Shown: positions 1 through 12,114 of the stretch, piece after piece
Layout: every line of letters starts with the position of its first letter
How positions within the stretch are numbered: position 1 is the stretch's first letter
NCBI RefSeq assembly: GCF_910592395.1
Contig: NC_088320.1
Span: 1,860,001 to 1,924,000, forward strand
From: Lineus longissimus
Taxonomy: Eukaryota > Nemertea > Pilidiophora > Heteronemertea > Lineidae
DNA: 64,000 nucleotides
Reading direction: 5' to 3'
The notes under the pieces: model-generated
Database searches by the model: none
What the model was told of the DNA's origin: nothing
Seen by the model: only the letters and a program-made list of their open reading frames with translations
Made by a program: the position numbers and the translations under genes

Positions 1-114
1 CAGCGGACACCTGTCTATTACATAAAGGAAGCTATATATAGTTTTGGTCATAGTCATTTGACCTCTCTAAACCAGGACGTCTCTTTATTAAAGACATCAC
101 TTAATTGTCAGTCC

Positions 115-453
115 TACAGGCCGCTTTACACATGCAACTTTTTCCAATGAAACATGGAGAAACATTATGAAACACTCATAATGCATTTGACTTAATTGCC
201 ACTTTTAGCCATTTTGCCATTTTGGATATGGAGTAAAAATCACACTTTTTTTCCACAGTCTGATTGGCCACAGATTTAAAATGTAATCGACAAAGGGGTT
301 TCATCATGTTTCTTCATGTTTCTTGACCAGTTCACACATGCAACATGAAGAAACTTTTAGGTTTCATGGTTCAAATTACATAGCCTGTCAGTCAAGTTTC
401 TCTTAGTTTCTATGTGTTTCTCCTAAAAAGTTGCATGTGTAAACCGGCCTTTG
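115..453. mobile_element. Miniature inverted-repeat element (MITE-like)
   Basis: Imperfect terminal inverted repeats of about 29 bp face each other. The left arm (115-143) contains TTTACACATGCAACTTTTT, and the complement of the right arm (425-453) contains the same string. Similarity continues inward less exactly through AGAAACA-rich sequence. The element is about 340 bp and has no open reading frame, which fits a non-autonomous DNA transposon. No convincing target-site duplication could be read next to the arms, so the superfamily is left open. The GGCCGxTTTACAC type of terminus occurs on several cut-and-paste families. Confidence 0.6.
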
Positions 454-1563
454 GGATGTCGGTCCACTAAAGACTTTCACTTTCTTTCTTGTATAATCAT
501 TCCAATTTCATCATCTGGTAGGCCATATTGATTTTATAAATCACATGCAACTGGAAACTTTTGTGTTGCGAGATATTTTTGCATGTTGAATTAATTCCGC
601 TTTGGCTTGCCATACTAATGAGACATCCTGACGAATACGACATAGGAGTATCAAAAACTTAGTGGCACAACACCAGAGCCACCTGTAATGGAATGGGTGA
701 AAACATAATTTAGACACTGGAATAGAAGGGGTTAATGATTAGCTGAAGTAGAAAAATAGGGATTTGAAATATTAAACTGGATTCAAGCTTTAGAATAAAA
801 TTCATTTTGGGCAGGGGTTTCGTCCAACTAATGCCAGGGGGCAGCACAGAGGAGAGCTTCTGTACCAGTAGACAGTTTGACTGAGCGTGTGAAATCTGAG
901 GGTACATTTTTAAAAATCAATATTTCTCAAAATTTCCGTGGTGAACCCCACGCAAAATTTTCAGGGTAAGTGGCCCGGATGATGTATATTGACCCCCTAA
1001 AGCGGTTTGGTTTGAAACCCGGATTTGATATTTTTCGCTGATTTTTGAAACAACTGGAAAATGACTTAAACAACGATACCGGCGTTGTGCCTAGTGTCTA
1101 TAACCATCCGTACGAATGCCATCTGCGCTCCGCCAGACAGCGCATCCTCGTCCCCAGCGCATGTGAACTTTTATCATGTGGGAATCCCCATCTAAGAAAG
1201 AGGAAGTAAAAATGGATTTCTATTAATTTTCCTTTTAAAGATGGTATTCTCTTCTACAACACTGCGAATCAGATGTTCGTTATCCTCTTACTCTTCACTG
1301 ATGCAGCCAACAAGCGTTATTTCGGTAAGCTTTCAAGTCATTACAACGGCCTACCACTTTCACTTCATATAGATAGGCCTACAGTATCACAGGCTCCGCG
1401 ATCCAGCGACAATACAGGCCTATGAATTTCGAGTCCTTCTGTTGTCCATAAAAAAAGTGATTGATTTTGAGCTGGGTATACTGACATTGCCTATCTTTAT
1501 ATTTTAGGTATCTACTTAAAGTGCGAATAAATCTTTGAGGACATTAACACTTAGGTTAACAAG
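454..1563. other. Non-coding stretch upstream of the caspase gene
   Basis: No supportable gene. At 636-658 lies a motif ending AGGAGTATCAAAAAC. It recurs with two mismatches at 38548-38570 and probably marks a dispersed repeat. The last few hundred bases should hold the caspase promoter and 5' UTR, but no TATA box or defined start was recognised. Confidence 0.5.
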
Positions 1564-4500
1564 ATGGACAATGCTCGACAGAAGCACGGGCAGCTTAGCA
1601 TCCGTGTTGGTAGAGAACTAACATCACAACAGATTAGGAGTATGAAACAGTTGATGTCAGGCTTTGGAGAGGGAGAACTGGAGAAGATGGCCGATTTTTA
1701 TGATATATATGCCTCATTGGAAAGGTTAGTAAATGTAAAACAAGATAGGGACAGTTTCTTCTCTGATGTCTGCATAAATTCTTAAGCCTTGTCAATCAGT
1801 ATTAAAGTACACCTCTCCTCGTCTACTTCCAAACTGTTCAGAAGTAAGGAAGGAGTTGTTGATACATTACTTTCTTGAGACTCAAACTGCAACCGTGCAT
1901 AATACTGGACTTCATCCAGAGTTTAGTGTCTTGCCTGACGATATAGGCATATAATCACTATGCAAGGTAAGGTAAGTGGTACAAATACTTCTGTAGCCCA
2001 GGTACATTTGTGGCCTCTACAGTGTAAAAAACGGCTATAATTGTATTAGGGCTAATGGTACCACCTTACCGTGACTTACAGATATTCCTCATGCAAACAA
2101 TCCTTGCATATAGGTCAAGCGTTTCGGCCACCAAGGATCAAGTACATAAGGTTGAAGTAGAACCTCTCTTAAGGAAACCCTTTGGACTGGGTAATGCTGT
2201 CTTTGATTGTATCAAATGTTAGAGTTTTCACTTTCATTCTAACGTACTTCTTCTCCAGACAATTGAAAGTACAATTAGGAGACTACAGCTACTTGCGAAA
2301 TCTTCTCGATAGCATCGGTGCTGCGAAGGTGAGCAAAGAGGTTCTGAAGATGGAGCAGGAAATCAGAGCAATGATGGGGCAGCAAGCACCAAGATTTGTG
2401 AAACCCAATCCGCCTCCACATGAACCCATGCAAGTCGAAGAAGCGAAATTACTGAGAAGCTCCGGTGAGTCAAAACAGTACTAAAACATCTTTAGGCGTT
2501 TGGGCACACTGAACTTCCAGTGTTATAGCATTCCGCGAAGTTACTTTATATAGCTCACAAGGTCATTTGCATAAGATATTGATGACGTTTTAGTCACGCG
2601 ACAGTCGGACATCGACACTTATTTCTACGCATTTGAGCTTATTTCAAAGTCAATTATCTGTGACCCTGCATTGTTTTTAGCATGAATGATATCATAGAGT
2701 CAGAGAGAGAAATATTCAGAACAATTGTGTAGTATTTCCAACACTCGGACATGTGCCAGATTGAATCTAACTGCCCTAGTTGGAAAGCCTGAATCCATTA
2801 CGAAACCGCATGTTTGTCAGATATTGCCTGTAATTCAGCGATGGGGAAATAGAGGGCAGCAGCTGCAGTGACGTCATCTTCGCGGAATGCTATTGCCTCC
2901 GTTACCTCCGCGCATTGTCTGTAAAGCTTAGCAATGTTAATACATTGAGGGTCAAGATGGGGTTTGGGTCGTGCATGCTCAGATCTTAGGGTACAATTCA
3001 ACATTGCCATTGCTAAATCGCATTCTCGAATCGGTCGATTTTGAATATTGCGTAAGATTTCAGAGGGAGTGGTTAACCCCAGTCACATCTTGCTGAAATT
3101 AGGCGTTTTTCAGGCAGGGCCTTTCGAAAACAACTCTGGTTGTACGAAGATGCAGTCACCTCAGGGCTGAAGTCCACGCGTAGAGGTCATTGAGTAACAA
3201 GGGGGGGGGGGGGTCGATTAGTCTTTGGTTCATCCAACATTGAGACGCTGTTTCTCTCTTTATAACTCGACCATTGAGCTAAGGTATAGTTCGTATTTTT
3301 GGAATGGACTAAGGTGGAACTCCTTTCAGCCATAAGACCGTCATATCATGTGCTCTTGTTGCAGTCCAAATCTCCGCTGAAGCCCAAATCTCCGCTGATG
3401 CAAAGCCTATTGGAATGGTTGCTAAGCATGAAGACTGCCCACCGGAACTAAAGTATCCCTTGCAGTTCCGCCCTGGAGGAGTAAATGGACTTCTGCTTAT
3501 CATCGACGAGTTCACTCATCATAGGAAAGGTCAGTGAACTTGGCCTTAGGGGCGAGGCCGGAACAGGGCAGTCTCGGCTCTGAAAACAGTTGCCCCACAA
3601 AGCTCAAGACCTCTCGCCGGAAGTCAGGAATTTATTGGGAGAAAGAAATGTACACATTCTGTCCTTACTCATACTCGTCATCCTGAACCTCATGGTATTC
3701 CCTTAAACGTAGCCGGGGTGGAAAAACCTTGGTGGTCAAAATGTATACTACATGTACATATAATAGGCATATCGTGTTGATAAAAGTTTGTTATTTTATT
3801 TTGTTTCAGGCAGCCGGGAAGATGTGAAACGTATGGCCGCCCTCTTCGAAACCGTCTTTGGATTTAAGATCGAGTATCATCAAGATAAACTGAAACAAGA
3901 AATCATTGATATTTACAGAGAGAAGACGAATGAATTGAGAAGTAGCCCTGTGCAGCGGTTCTTCTCTGTTCTGCTGAGTCATGGTGATGATGTAAGGCCG
4001 CTTTCTGCCGTCAAACTATAACAGTCTATCATGCTTTCAACTGTCGATTCAAACCATTTTTGGCTGGCAAATTGTAATTTTTGCTGAACAAAAGTTGTTA
4101 CGATAATGTTGTAAACGATAAGGTGTAAACTGGCAAAGGCAAATAAGGGTAATAATTTTAGTTCTTCCGAGTCGTGATTGATACAATCATGTGGAGTTAC
4201 TCTTAATTTAAATTTTTTTTTCTCGGATCTGCTTTCATTACACGTTGACAACCTTCAACACTCTATGAGAAATTACTCTTAAAACGATCGTAATTCCATG
4301 TCGTAATGCACACACATGGCTAATTAACTGTACATCTTTTACAGAAAGGAATTCTGACCTGCAAGCCACCTGGCCGAAAATTTGACCGAGAGCGGGATGC
4401 TCGACTAAACATTGAAAAAGATATTCAGCCAATGTTTAACTCTCGTGTTTTACCTCAAATGGCGGGTGAGAAGTTACAATGTTACCGAGAGGAAAGCGTT

Positions 4501-5440
4501 ACACGTGAATGATGAGTGTTGTTCGTTTAAAAACTCAAAAATATTCCGTTCCGCTCGTACACGACAAGAGAACTAGACTACTTGAATGAACGCAATGTAT
4601 TAGGAGAGCACTACTTTGTGAAGACATCGTTTTTGTAACCATTCATAGATATGTTTTATATGTCTGCCGGTCATTCATTAATCTGTTAACACTTCATGCA
4701 TGTCTCCAAAAGAATGGGTTGAAATCGAGCGAGAAAGGAATTCTGTATCAAAATGTACAGGGGAATTTTTCGCCGTGGCGGAATATCGTATCGTGACCTA
4801 CATGCATCTATAGCCGAAAATCGCCATAATTGTAAATGTATTTTGTTCTTGCAGGACGACCAAAGGTTTTCTTCGTGCAATCTTGCCGCGGTGTGTCGTT
4901 CCAAGAAGGCCAAGAGGTGGCTGACGATGCAGGCGATCAAGATGATGACGATGAGACTGTAGTGTCAGATGCCATCATTGATTATCCTCCCCAGGCGTTA
5001 GTTCCAGACGATGCCGACATCCTGCTGTCATATGCACAAACTCTTGGTAGGTCATGGTAAAACACAGCCTGGTAAAATCACGCCCCTCCCTGCGATATCT
5101 CGTGATATTTGGGTGGTCGATCGTTCCGGTAAGCCGCAATCCAGCCTTATAGTCAGTTTGAGAACAAATGTGTCGCAACCGTGCTCCCCAATGTTTCTTT
5201 CAGCATTTTCGTTCTGTTGCAGGATACAAAGCGTTTAGAGACAAGGTAAAGGGGTCATGGTACATCCAAGCCATCTGCGACGTATTGGAAAAATACCACA
5301 AGAAGTACGATTTGATGACCATGCTGACAATTGTCAGTGATAAGGTCAGCAGCTTGACGACGCTTCAAGGAGAGAAAGTCTGTCTACAAATGCCTTGTCT
5401 ACATAGTACCTTGAGGAAGCGAATCTACATGACACCATGA
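1564..5440 (+). CDS. Initiator-type caspase with one death effector domain
   Basis: Seven exons (1564-1724, 2259-2464, 3365-3529, 3810-3991, 4345-4465, 4855-5046, 5223-5440) join in phase through GT-AG borders to about 414 residues. Residues ~10-95 read as a single death effector domain (VGRELT, LEKMADFYDIY, DYSYLRNLLDSIG). The p20 subunit runs from GLLLIIDEF (~165) through the catalytic His in LLSHGDD (~235) to the catalytic Cys in FFVQSCRG (~288). An acidic linker rich in Asp follows, then the p10 subunit with KGSWYIQAIC (~355). Caspases cleave after Asp; DED caspases are normally recruited by FADD-like adaptors in death or immune signalling. The active-site pentapeptide is QSCRG rather than the usual QACRG, and there is one DED where vertebrate caspase-8 has two. 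The catalytic dyad is present, so activity is likely. It resembles caspase-8/10, but one-to-one orthology cannot be set by eye. Confidence 0.88.
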
Positions 5441-5765
5441 ACATTGTGTTGTGTACATTAGCTGTCCCCGCTTTGGTAACCTCGTAGTGGGCTGATATCA
5501 TATGCGGGCTGGTCCTTGGCTATAGACTATAGAGAACCGAAAGCCATATTGAGAAACCCAAAGGCCATCCTGAGAAAACGAAAAGTAATCATAAGAAAAT
5601 TGCGGGGGGGGGGGGTCAGTGACGGTAGTCGCATATTGTTCCTTTTATTGTGTATATAAATTGAAACAGGGCGTGTGAGCAAAACATCAGTATGTTCTGT
5701 ATTATTTTTATTTCGACTTCAAAATACAAACTACCACTAATGTATGTGAAGTGGTCGTCACCTCC

Positions 5766-5771
5766 AATAAA
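5766..5771 (+). promoter_or_regulatory. Polyadenylation signal of the caspase gene
   Basis: A canonical AATAAA lies about 325 bases after the caspase stop codon, on the same strand and before any other gene. It is the first such hexamer after the stop that I noticed. Confidence 0.5.
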
Positions 5772-6527
5772 GCTTCATGCAGTATATACAATGTTGGTCT
5801 GTCTTCTATCATTTACCTGTTATCATTGCAGTTCCTCCTCGTAAATGTAGGCCTGCGATGCTTTTTATATTCTGCTATTCGGTACAAATTTTGAGAACTG
5901 ACCATGTATTGGAATTACATGTAATTCGTCATTTCGAGTATTGTCTGTCATATTTGAAGTTTTCTCAAGATCGAGACACCGGTTTCTGACAGTTCCAGAG
6001 TCCAGAATTGCGATTAAAAGCGCTCGCAGTTGTCGCTAGATTACGTCAACTAGTCCCCCGAGTTAGCTTTCGCATGATCTATAGAGTCGATGCAGTCACC
6101 ACCACGCCGTCTGCTCGATCTTGTTTTGAGGAATGTCTATCTCCTCCCGGCGGCTTTTTCTGCAAAATGAAAACGTGCCAATCAGTGTATAGATCATCAA
6201 AACGCCACGCGTGTTTCCTTTTCATCAACAGCGCCCTGAGCAACATTAGGAAGCGGGGTTCCATATGATTCACGTTGTCACTTGCCTGTCACGAGTAAAA
6301 TGAATAAGACTTGAAAACAAGACGTGAGGGTGAAAAGTGACCTCGTGAATCGTATGTAGCCCGTTTTTTGGAAATGATCATGACTTGTTCGTTTTTCGTG
6401 TCGCGCATGAAAAGTGAACAGTGACACGTTTCATGTGAACATGTGAACTCTTTCGCAGCCTAATGCGCCACCAACTGGTCACCTGCTAACATTACACGTA
6501 CTGTTTGCTGTCACCTCGAGTACCTAC
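5772..6527. other. Interval between caspase and the small secreted-protein gene
   Basis: No firm gene. On the minus strand an acceptor-like TTTTGCAG precedes 6159. Read in the phase of the neighbouring secreted-protein gene, it gives EKAAGRR and a stop at 6137-6139. It could be that gene's last exon, but it is too short to be sure. A plus-strand frame at about 6115-6180 has four Cys (RSCFEEC then FFCKMKTC). It lacks a signal peptide or splice support and was not called. Confidence 0.3.
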
Positions 6528-8403
6528 CTTGTCCTCCTTGTTGGTAAATCCTGTTGAAATAGGCTCCATATGTCCCTCGTTTCTTGCGGCCAATCTCGCA
6601 TGCCTTCCAGCAGTCGTATGCATTGGAGAAATCGTCGAAATCTGGAAAAAAAACGAATCTAAAGTGATCTTGGCTGTGTGCATGGCCGTTACTTGGTAAT
6701 TCTCTAGCTGTCCATGTATACATACGTGTTGCAAATCAGGAGTTGTAAATGGTATAATGGACTTATCTCGTCCCAGTAATATGATTGTGACTTCGTCTTC
6801 AAGTGAATCGTTTGTGACAAATAGAAATATGATATCATATTTAAACATAATACATTTCCGTGCACCACAGCAGTAATAAGGGTGATTTGTTGTAATTGAT
6901 GTGTGAAACATTAGCCCCGATGGATCATGGTAATGGTCCCGCCCCCAGTGATTGGTTTGATACCAGTTGATTAATGAATTCGTTGGTCGATGGAAAGCGC
7001 TTACCATTACACACAAGCGACGGGAATTTTTTCTTGTGATGTAGCAGTCGTTATTATTGTGAACCGCCCACATGGCACATACTGTGCATTACTCGTGGTC
7101 GTGTGTGGGGTTGCATTTAAAGCAACATTCTATATGCGAGTGACTTGAACACCATCTCGTCACACCACGCTCAGCTTCGTGCAAAGTGTCATTATTGTTT
7201 GTCTTACGGTCAAAAATGCCACTGCCCAAAGTTTATCACGGGAAGTACTCACTCAATTGACACTCAGAATGCCCCAAGTGTTCGAAAGTAAATTTAGTCT
7301 CTTAGATATAGTCCTATCTATTGTTCGATGAGGAATTAAGGTGCATGACTATATTAACCATGGGCTTTTTTTCGGATTTTTTCAGGTTTCTATCGTCTCC
7401 TTCACATCTGCTCCACTTCTCAGCCTCAAAGTTACGGAAATAAGGCACTATCGCCAATGCGATCCGGACCTCTACACAATCTACACAAAATCATTTTCAA
7501 TCTTTTTTGTCTGCTCACTTTTTACCTTTGAGGAAAGATACGCCAAATAATTTTCTTATTGCTCATACGGTCATGTAAGGTTCGATTCGTATCTCAGTAT
7601 CTTTAAAGCTTTGAAATACGGATGTGACCAAATGAACCGAGAAAACACGCCATATCTCGCCGAGTGGTTGAGTATTGCTTCAGAACGATCAAATTATGTT
7701 AACTTGACTTTTCTTCTCGTTCTTATAGTGTACATTTAGAGCGCACTCTCTGTCAATTAATTAAAGGAAGACGCTTCCTTGATATTGGATACCAGATACT
7801 TTTTATTTCAATATTCGAAGAACGCCTCGTTTTATGCTGAGAGGTAACACGTATGACATTGCGCGAGGGTAATCATGGAAGAATATTCCTGGTTAACTAG
7901 GAAAGATTCATTTTCAGGTGTGGTATCGGTGTATTTTAAAAAACGTTCCCAATATCTCAGTATTTCCAAATACAGCTATATAGACCGTGAAGTTCAAAGG
8001 CTGGCCAAGGATATCAACTGTATTGTTTTACCGTTTGTTTTATCGGGTGGCGAATTTGCTATTTTCCGACTAGCTGAAAAACTGCTTTTCTCAATGCCTG
8101 GCAAGAAAAGGTCAATACCTTTTTTAGGGGCGAAAGACGAACTTTCGCGCCGGTTTTCGTTGAGAACATTCGGTGGTAGCAGAATTGAAGAAAGCTTGAT
8201 GATCTCTATCCAGACCACACGGGTTCTAACATCCTGCTCGGACAGTCAGAATTAGACGTGAGATGAAAGGGGTACTTACATGAAGTAATGATTGTTGCGT
8301 CGCTGAATCTGTCCAGACCACACTGGTTCTTGCATCCTGCTCTGGCGGTCAGAATCAGACAAGAGAGGAGTAGAAGGACTGTGCAAATGGCTCGCGACGT
8401 CAT
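6528..8403 (-). CDS. Small secreted cysteine-containing protein (partial model)
   Basis: I do not recognise this family. Exon 1 (8403 down to about 8280) starts MTSRAICTVLLLLSCLIL, a good signal peptide, then GCKNQCGLDRFSDATIITS, and ends at a GTAAGT donor in phase 1. Exon 2 (6641-6528) follows a TTTTTTCCAG acceptor in matching phase. It encodes YFDDFSNAYDCWKACEIGRK and a basic stretch with YGAYFNRIY, ending at GTAGGT. The joined mature part is about 55 residues with four Cys in CxxxC-like pairs (CKNQC, CWKAC). This suggests a small disulfide-bonded secreted peptide. The last exon is uncertain; a candidate reaches a stop at 6137. An alternative upstream in-frame Met exists at 8490, but the start at 8403 gives a cleaner signal peptide. 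No function is assigned. Confidence 0.5.
8206..8255 (-). pseudogene. Decayed tandem copy of part of the secreted-protein first exon
   Basis: About 107 bp downstream in the gene's direction lies a diverged copy of the exon-1 segment at 8313-8362. Both contain CAGACCACAC-GGTTCT, then CATCCTGCTC and GTCAGAAT-AGAC. In the frame of the intact exon the copy reads ILTVRAGC, then a stop, then NPCGLD. It keeps the Cys spacing but is broken by a TAG. It lies inside the intron after exon 1. Confidence 0.55.
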
Positions 8404-11400
8404 GTTGGAAACTTTGAAGTAAAATTTGGTTTTGAGCTGAAATTGAAAGAGTACAGACAAAAGTAAGATTGGGAGAAAAAATGGCTTCATGGTCATTCAC
8501 GCTGCAAGAAGCTACATACTCGGTTTCTATCACAAAAGCCGTTCTCCCAAAGTTCATTTTCCCACGAGGGTAACAGACAGAAAAACTCTTCCTTTTCTGG
8601 CAGCGCTGAGCAGACAAAGAGCATAGCGACCCCGAGAGCCTTTCATGTTAAGATGTATGTTTCTTGAAAAGACAGTCACGATCCATGCTACACTGAGATA
8701 CAATCTGGCACCCTAAAGCTCGATGCATAGCTCCAATTGGTGGTAATGACTAAGAGTAGCCACGTTGGTTACTCTAAGGTAAACAATGACATGATGTCAC
8801 GGCCAGCCATCCACGTTCATGACGCATGAAAAGGCGATTTCGTAAACTGTCTTCTCTTTATCACATTAAAGTCACTTTGAAAAGGTAACCGACTCTCCAA
8901 GGATAGGCCATTGAGAACACTCGTCATATATTTCCGTGGCTTCTACATGTTACACAGGATGAGCAACTCTGGTAACAACATAAATACTTCTCAGCCATTT
9001 TATTTGTTTCCTTGACAAAGCAAACTAAGAAACTAAGCTAATCCTGTCGAGATATACAATGACATACACGACCACTCCACTGTATCACCATGTCAAACCG
9101 AGCGAGTAACATAATAATCACCACATATACATTTCATAAGCACTATAGAACTTCTTTGAAAGTATAAATATGTCGGCGTAAAAAGTGCTCTGATGCTACC
9201 TACATGCAATGTTAGGGTCATTCCCAAACTAATGCATTTAGGCTTACAATTTCAATGATATTAATGACTGAAAGCACTACTAACTGAGAGATTGATGTGT
9301 ATGATATTTTTTCGTTAATACCGTTGTCGTGGACTATGGTATATGAGACAAGGCAGATCCGATGGTAAAGGCTTGCCTTAGCTCAAGACAGACTCCGCGC
9401 TTATAGGATTTCGTTACTTCCGTTAAAAGTATTCGGCAGATGCTTTTTCATGGCAGTTATGGTATCTCCACGCAGTATTGCTCCGGGTTTTTTTTCACTT
9501 GACCACTCAGTTCGCTCAAAGAGTTCTTAGGGAGTCACGATACACGCCGACTGAGCGGCCGCGATTACTTTAAGTGCGTCTCACCAGCGAAAAGTAAAGT
9601 CTCGGATCACAGCACGTTACCTGCCCATTCTCAATCTGCTCTTCAAATATCAGGTCTCTTCTCATGGAGTAGGAGAAACCCTGCTTGCAAGGTGTCGCTG
9701 ACAACTCGTGGTACAACTGGCTTTGAGAAATCATTCTCGCACCGCACTCTGAAACTCATTGATTGCTAAATAGCAGACGTGATTAACATCATTAAGAGAG
9801 AGCGATTGCTTCTGTTATTGTTTCACTCAACATTATAGCTCCTGCTGACGTGACTGAGCAAACGGTGGCAATGATTACTCACGGCCGTAGAAGTCGCTAA
9901 TGGTGTCGTTTTTTTCAATTTCGAAAGAATGCAAAACCAAGAGGGTATACAAAAAAGGCAGTTGGGCAACCAAGTTCAAGACGTCTCCTGTTTATTTTGT
10001 TCCTCACTGACAGACTTGGAGAAGACTGCGTAGCGGTCAATTTGGTGACCGACTCAATTTTCACAAATTAAAATGGCACAGGGACTTGACCAGGGACCTG
10101 ACATGTATATACAGCACGAGCATCTTTTATTATTTTTCCGGGAGGGGCAGGGAAAGTATATATACTATAGCACTGGCTTACATAGTTCTACCTGCAACAG
10201 CTTTGGACTGGAGAAAAAAATGATGTAAAACTTGAAAATTTACTGATATTCACAGTACCACCTGCTCAACGAAATTCATTATAAAAAGGACGAATAAGCT
10301 TACAGACAGGTTCCTTTGGCGAGGGAATAGATGCCATGAGCTATACTTGGATATCACCAGCAAAAAAGTAGTAAAGTGTTGATATAATATCGTCCCTCCC
10401 TATCTGTTTCTGATATCACCAAGCAGAGAGTCTGTCAGTCTATGCCAGGCTGAGATATTGGTAACGGCATCCAATACAGTTACAAGTGCACTGTGATGTT
10501 CTCGCTTCTTACACCGGTTTTCGTTTGCACCAGAATTTCAAGTTCAAAAGTTGAAAAATTTCCGCAAAGCCAACCTTTTTTGGGGTTGATGATTTTTCTC
10601 ATGTTGAGCCGAAAAAAAAGTTGAAAAAAAAATTTGAACTCAGAAATTTTTTAATCCTTCACAGTTGAATTTTTTTCATAAGTTCAAAATTCTAAAAAAT
10701 TTCAAAGCCAACACTTTTTTTGGGTTGATGATGTAGAATAAAAACAAGTGAAAAAAATATTTGGACTTGATAATTTTTTTCATCTTTCTTGACTTCAACA
10801 AAGCTTTGAGATGGATGCATAAGCTTCTACTACAAAACTCTACTAATCATTCATTCACAAACATTGATAAAAATCATCAAATAGAACATCCAAAACAAAT
10901 AAGGAAATCAAGCCTACATTCGAACTGGTCAAATTATTGAATATCAACCAATCAACTGATCGATTAGTACTCTAATGAAAGGAACTTATGTAACTAGCAC
11001 CTACCTTATCGAGAATATCTTTTGAAGTGGTCGCCTCACGCTCAGAGTTGTAATAAGCAGCTGAACTCGCCTCCAAGTCTCATAACACGCGCGCGAGAGG
11101 GTGGGAGTTGTCACCGCGCGCAGATTTATTGGGCATGCGTAGGTGTAATATGATTCATCACTGCGTGGAGAATGATGTACAATGTGGGTGCGCAAAGAAT
11201 AGTGGATGACGGACAAACTCTCCGCGCAAATACTAATGAAGCCCGAACGAATTTGTTTATCTGAAACTGTGACGTAGTAATCCATAGCATCATTGCATGG
11301 TTTGAGTGGGTGAGGGTCACCTTTGGCCAGCTGTACGGCTAGAAATGGTCTTATTTCATACAGGGTGTCCAGAAGATATTATACGTGTTATCTGATGCTT

Positions 11401-12114
11401 TTTCCTCAGGTTTCGTTTAACCCCGTTATACCATAGAATTCGTCAATCAACAATTACGTGCATAAAAAAGCTATCCTATACACGACAAGAAATGAAAGTG
11501 CATGAAAATTTAGGAGAACTGTGAATTTGATAGTTCTTTCCCAGTGTCTTTTCTCAAAATGGTGTTCAGGAGGTAACCATCATACATTTTTTGTGTACGT
11601 GCAAAAAAACACGTTGGCGACGTGTGGGGGGCAGTTGCACACTCCCCCTGCTCACCCTGGTGCTCACGTATGTATATAAGCTGCAATAAGTGATGGTTGC
11701 TTTCAAACCAATCCTAATACATCATTCGCAATGAAACCTTACCCGGAGACGGCAGTATGTGACTTATAGATACGGTGCACGATATCAATAATCACTACAT
11801 CACAGCCTGATCGTCCTTAATTAGCAAATACATACATGTGACAATAGCTAATAGTCAACATTACAGCAATTAGATAGCAGCTATTTGATGTCCCGGCTAT
11901 TTTCCGTGTAATCTCGTCATCAATTCCCGATCACATATGAATTTGACCATGTTATCGGCCGTTTGGACTGTGGTAAATGGCTGTTAATGGCCGCGACTAA
12001 CAGCGCCACGTGCATGTAGCCTGTTGTGGTGACGACATATAGCCAAATTACTTACTAAGGCGGAAAAATAAAAGAAGATATATGTTTTGGTTTCTGCGGA
12101 AGCCTCGGTCACAT
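8404..12114. other. Gene-poor interval, AT-rich in its centre
   Basis: No coding exon could be supported over about 3.7 kb. Open frames here are short and lack splice logic or domain resemblance. A GTAGGT donor on the minus strand near 11005 could end an untranslated first exon of a leftward gene, but nothing confirms it. A diverged repeat lies at 10565-10790. The interval presumably holds the promoter of the secreted-protein gene (8.4-8.7 kb) and the 3' UTR of the protease (below 12.1 kb). Confidence 0.5.
10565..10790. repeat. Two diverged AT-rich tandem copies
   Basis: Two segments about 136 bp apart each begin AAAGCCAAC, then a T-run, GGGTTGATGAT, an A-rich part with GTTGAAAAA or GTGAAAAA, TTTGaACT, and a T-run. 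They look like an old local duplication in homopurine/homopyrimidine-rich DNA. No coding potential is seen. Confidence 0.45.

Noticed and set aside
3200-3213. Poly-G runs here and near 5607, and poly-C runs near 39690 and 60200
   Set aside because: These are simple homopolymers. No quadruplex-forming arrangement or regulatory context was evident beyond the run itself.
6008-6268. Plus-strand frame with four Cys (SCFEEC, FFCKMKTC)
   Set aside because: It has no signal peptide and no exon borders, and it overlaps a candidate minus-strand terminal exon. Chance is likely.
6492-7073. 193-residue minus-strand open frame
   Set aside because: Only 6528-6641 is supported, as exon 2 of the secreted-protein gene in another frame. 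The rest lacks coding features.
7875-8255. 126-residue plus-strand open frame starting MEEYSWLTRK
   Set aside because: It has no signal peptide, domain or splice logic. It lies antisense to the intron and decayed exon of the secreted-protein gene, and its composition looks random.
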